Shown one piece after another: positions 11,713-12,836 of a DNA stretch of 12,836 bases. The notes beneath the pieces are model-generated. The model saw only the letters and a program-made list of their open reading frames with translations, was not told the origin of the DNA and made no database searches. The stretch spans positions 1 through 12,836 of the forward strand of contig QIKG01000315.1 in NCBI GenBank assembly GCA_003232965.1, in the 5' to 3' direction. A program made the position numbers and the translations under genes. The DNA is from Oceanospirillales bacterium. GTDB lineage: Bacteria; Pseudomonadota; Gammaproteobacteria; Xanthomonadales; SZUA-36. The stretch's first letter is position 1; each line of letters opens with the position of its first letter.

Positions 11713-12836
11713 ATGATCACACCTAAATTTTACTTTGATGAGTTGTTACCTATCAGCTCTCATCGACTGGAAATTGTGCAATCGCTGGCTGATAATCAGG
11801 TGGTGGTGATTGCCGGTGAAACGGGTTCTGGTAAAACCACGCAATTACCGAAAATGTGTTTACAAGCGGGTTTAGCTGAGAATGGCTTGATTGGCTGTAC
11901 TCAGCCCCGTCGGATTGCGGCTCGCAGCGTCGCTGAACGTGTCGCAGAGGAAATGGAGGTCGTCACTGGCGGGTTAGTAGGTTATCAGGTGCGTTTTCAG
12001 GAACGCCTGGGACCACAAACCCGGGTTAAATTTATGACCGACGGGATTTTGTTGGCTGAATCCCAGCATGACCCGCTGTTAGGAAAATACAGCTGCTTGA
12101 TTATTGATGAAGCGCATGAGCGCAGCTTAAATATTGATTTCCTACTGGGTTATCTACGCCGCCTGTTGCCTCGACGACCAGATCTCAAGCTGATTATCAC
12201 TTCGGCTACTATCGATACTGGGAAATTTGCCCGGCATTTTAACCTACAGAAAAAACCAGCACCGGTTATCGAGGTTTCCGGGCGCGGCTATCCGGTTGAA
12301 CTGCGCTATCGACCACTGGAGCGCGAAGACGGCAAGCCACGTGAGTTGAATCAGGCGATATATGCGGCAATTACCGAACTTGACCGGACTTCAACCGGTG
12401 GTGCAAGCAGTATTCCGGGAGATGTATTGGTATTTCTCAGTGGTGAGCGGGATATTCGTGAGGCCGGGAAATTTCTTGGCAAGAGCAACTTGCGCGAAAC
12501 AGAGGTATTACCCTTATTGGCTCGCTTATCTGCTGCTGAACAGCAAAAAATCTTTCATCCGGGTGCAAAACGCCGGATTATTCTGGCAACCAATATTGCG
12601 GAAACATCGCTAACTGTACCCAGAATTAATGCCGTAATTGATTCAGGCCTTGCGCGGATTTCCCGGTACAGCACCCGCAGTCGGGTATTACGCCTACCAG
12701 TGGAGCCGATATCGCAGGCTTCTGCCAATCAGCGGTCGGGGCGTTGTGGCCGCCTCGGGCCCGGGGTTTGTATTCGGTTGTTTGCCGAAGATGATTTTAA
12801 TCTGCGCGAAGAATTTACCCAACCTGAAATTTTACG
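11713..12836 (+). CDS. hrpA: HrpA-type DEAH-box ATP-dependent RNA helicase, N-terminal part (3' truncated by window)
   Basis: The frame from ATG 11713 stays open to the window end and gives 374 residues, about the first third of a 1300-residue HrpA. DEAH helicase motifs appear in order: Walker A GETGSGKT (35-42), TQPRRIAARSVAERVAEE (Ia), MTDGILLAE, DEAHERSLNIDFLLGYL (II, Asp132-His135), ITSAT (III), VFLSGERDIREA (IV), ATNIAETSLTVP (V) and QRSGRCGR at 340-347 (VI). In E. coli HrpA acts in mRNA processing and in rescue of stalled or collided ribosomes. An in-frame TAA at 11701-11703 fixes the start, so the N-terminus before the helicase core is only about 25 residues, shorter than in E. coli. 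The ribosome-binding site is poor (TAGGG two bases before the ATG). Confidence 0.95.
   Translation, partial: MITPKFYFDELLPISSHRLEIVQSLADNQVVVIAGETGSGKTTQLPKMCLQAGLAENGLIGCTQPRRIAARSVAERVAEEMEVVTGGLVGYQVRFQERLGPQTRVKFMTDGILLAESQHDPLLGKYSCLIIDEAHERSLNIDFLLGYLRRLLPRRPDLKLIITSATIDTGKFARHFNLQKKPAPVIEVSGRGYPVELRYRPLEREDGKPRELNQAIYAAITELDRTSTGGASSIPGDVLVFLSGERDIREAGKFLGKSNLRETEVLPLLARLSAAEQQKIFHPGAKRRIILATNIAETSLTVPRINAVIDSGLARISRYSTRSRVLRLPVEPISQASANQRSGRCGRLGPGVCIRLFAEDDFNLREEFTQPEIL

Noticed and set aside
12362..12613. An 83-codon plus-strand frame near the window end
   Set aside because: It lies inside the hrpA frame, which carries motifs IV and V there. It is a shadow.

Overview
The window comes from a gammaproteobacterial chromosome. 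The order ruvB-ybgC-tolQ-tolR-tolA-tolB-pal-cpoB-queE-queC followed by tRNA-Lys is typical of Pseudomonas and its relatives. Protein details (TolA with a short coiled-coil region, a Pal with two late cysteines, the QueE sequence) and moderate GC fit a non-Pseudomonas member of that neighbourhood, such as a Cellvibrionales-like marine bacterium. The exact genus cannot be fixed from this window. No transposase, integrase, phage gene or CRISPR array is visible.

Layout: (1) 1-351 is the 3' end of ruvB (Holliday-junction motor). (2) 385-5732 is the Tol-Pal cell-envelope block: ybgC, tolQ, tolR, tolA and tolB are almost fused end to end (overlaps of 4 and 1 nt, gaps of 1 and 0 nt). Then come pal, with its own candidate promoter after an AT-rich hairpin, and cpoB. 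(3) 5733-5833 holds two tandem copies of a 33-bp GTAG-plus-palindrome repeat that looks like a REP element. (4) 5834-7244 is queE-queC, two steps of 7-deazaguanine (queuosine precursor) synthesis. (5) 7228-10105 on the minus strand is a three-gene unit: a large polytopic GT-C-like membrane protein, a DPM1-type GT2 glycosyltransferase, and a small DUF2304 membrane protein whose 3' end overlaps queC tail to tail. (6) 10276-11427 on the plus strand is a divergently oriented GT4 glycosyltransferase. (7) 11522-11597 is tRNA-Lys(UUU) with a good promoter and a rho-independent terminator. (8) 11713 to the end is the 5' part of a DEAH-box RNA helicase of the HrpA family, running off the window.

How the genes work together: TolQ/TolR form a proton-driven inner-membrane motor that energises TolA. 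TolA reaches across the periplasm to TolB and the peptidoglycan-bound lipoprotein Pal, and CpoB links this machine to septal peptidoglycan synthesis. The housekeeping part looks conserved and ordinary. The accessory part is the roughly 4.2-kb glycan cassette between queC and tRNA-Lys. My inference is that GT2 (probably with DUF2304) makes a polyprenyl-phosphate sugar, the GT-C-like protein transfers that sugar on the periplasmic side, and the GT4 enzyme adds a nucleotide-sugar-derived residue in the cytoplasm. The acceptor is unknown. This cassette is the most plausible place for undescribed biology here, but nothing in the sequence proves a novel system.
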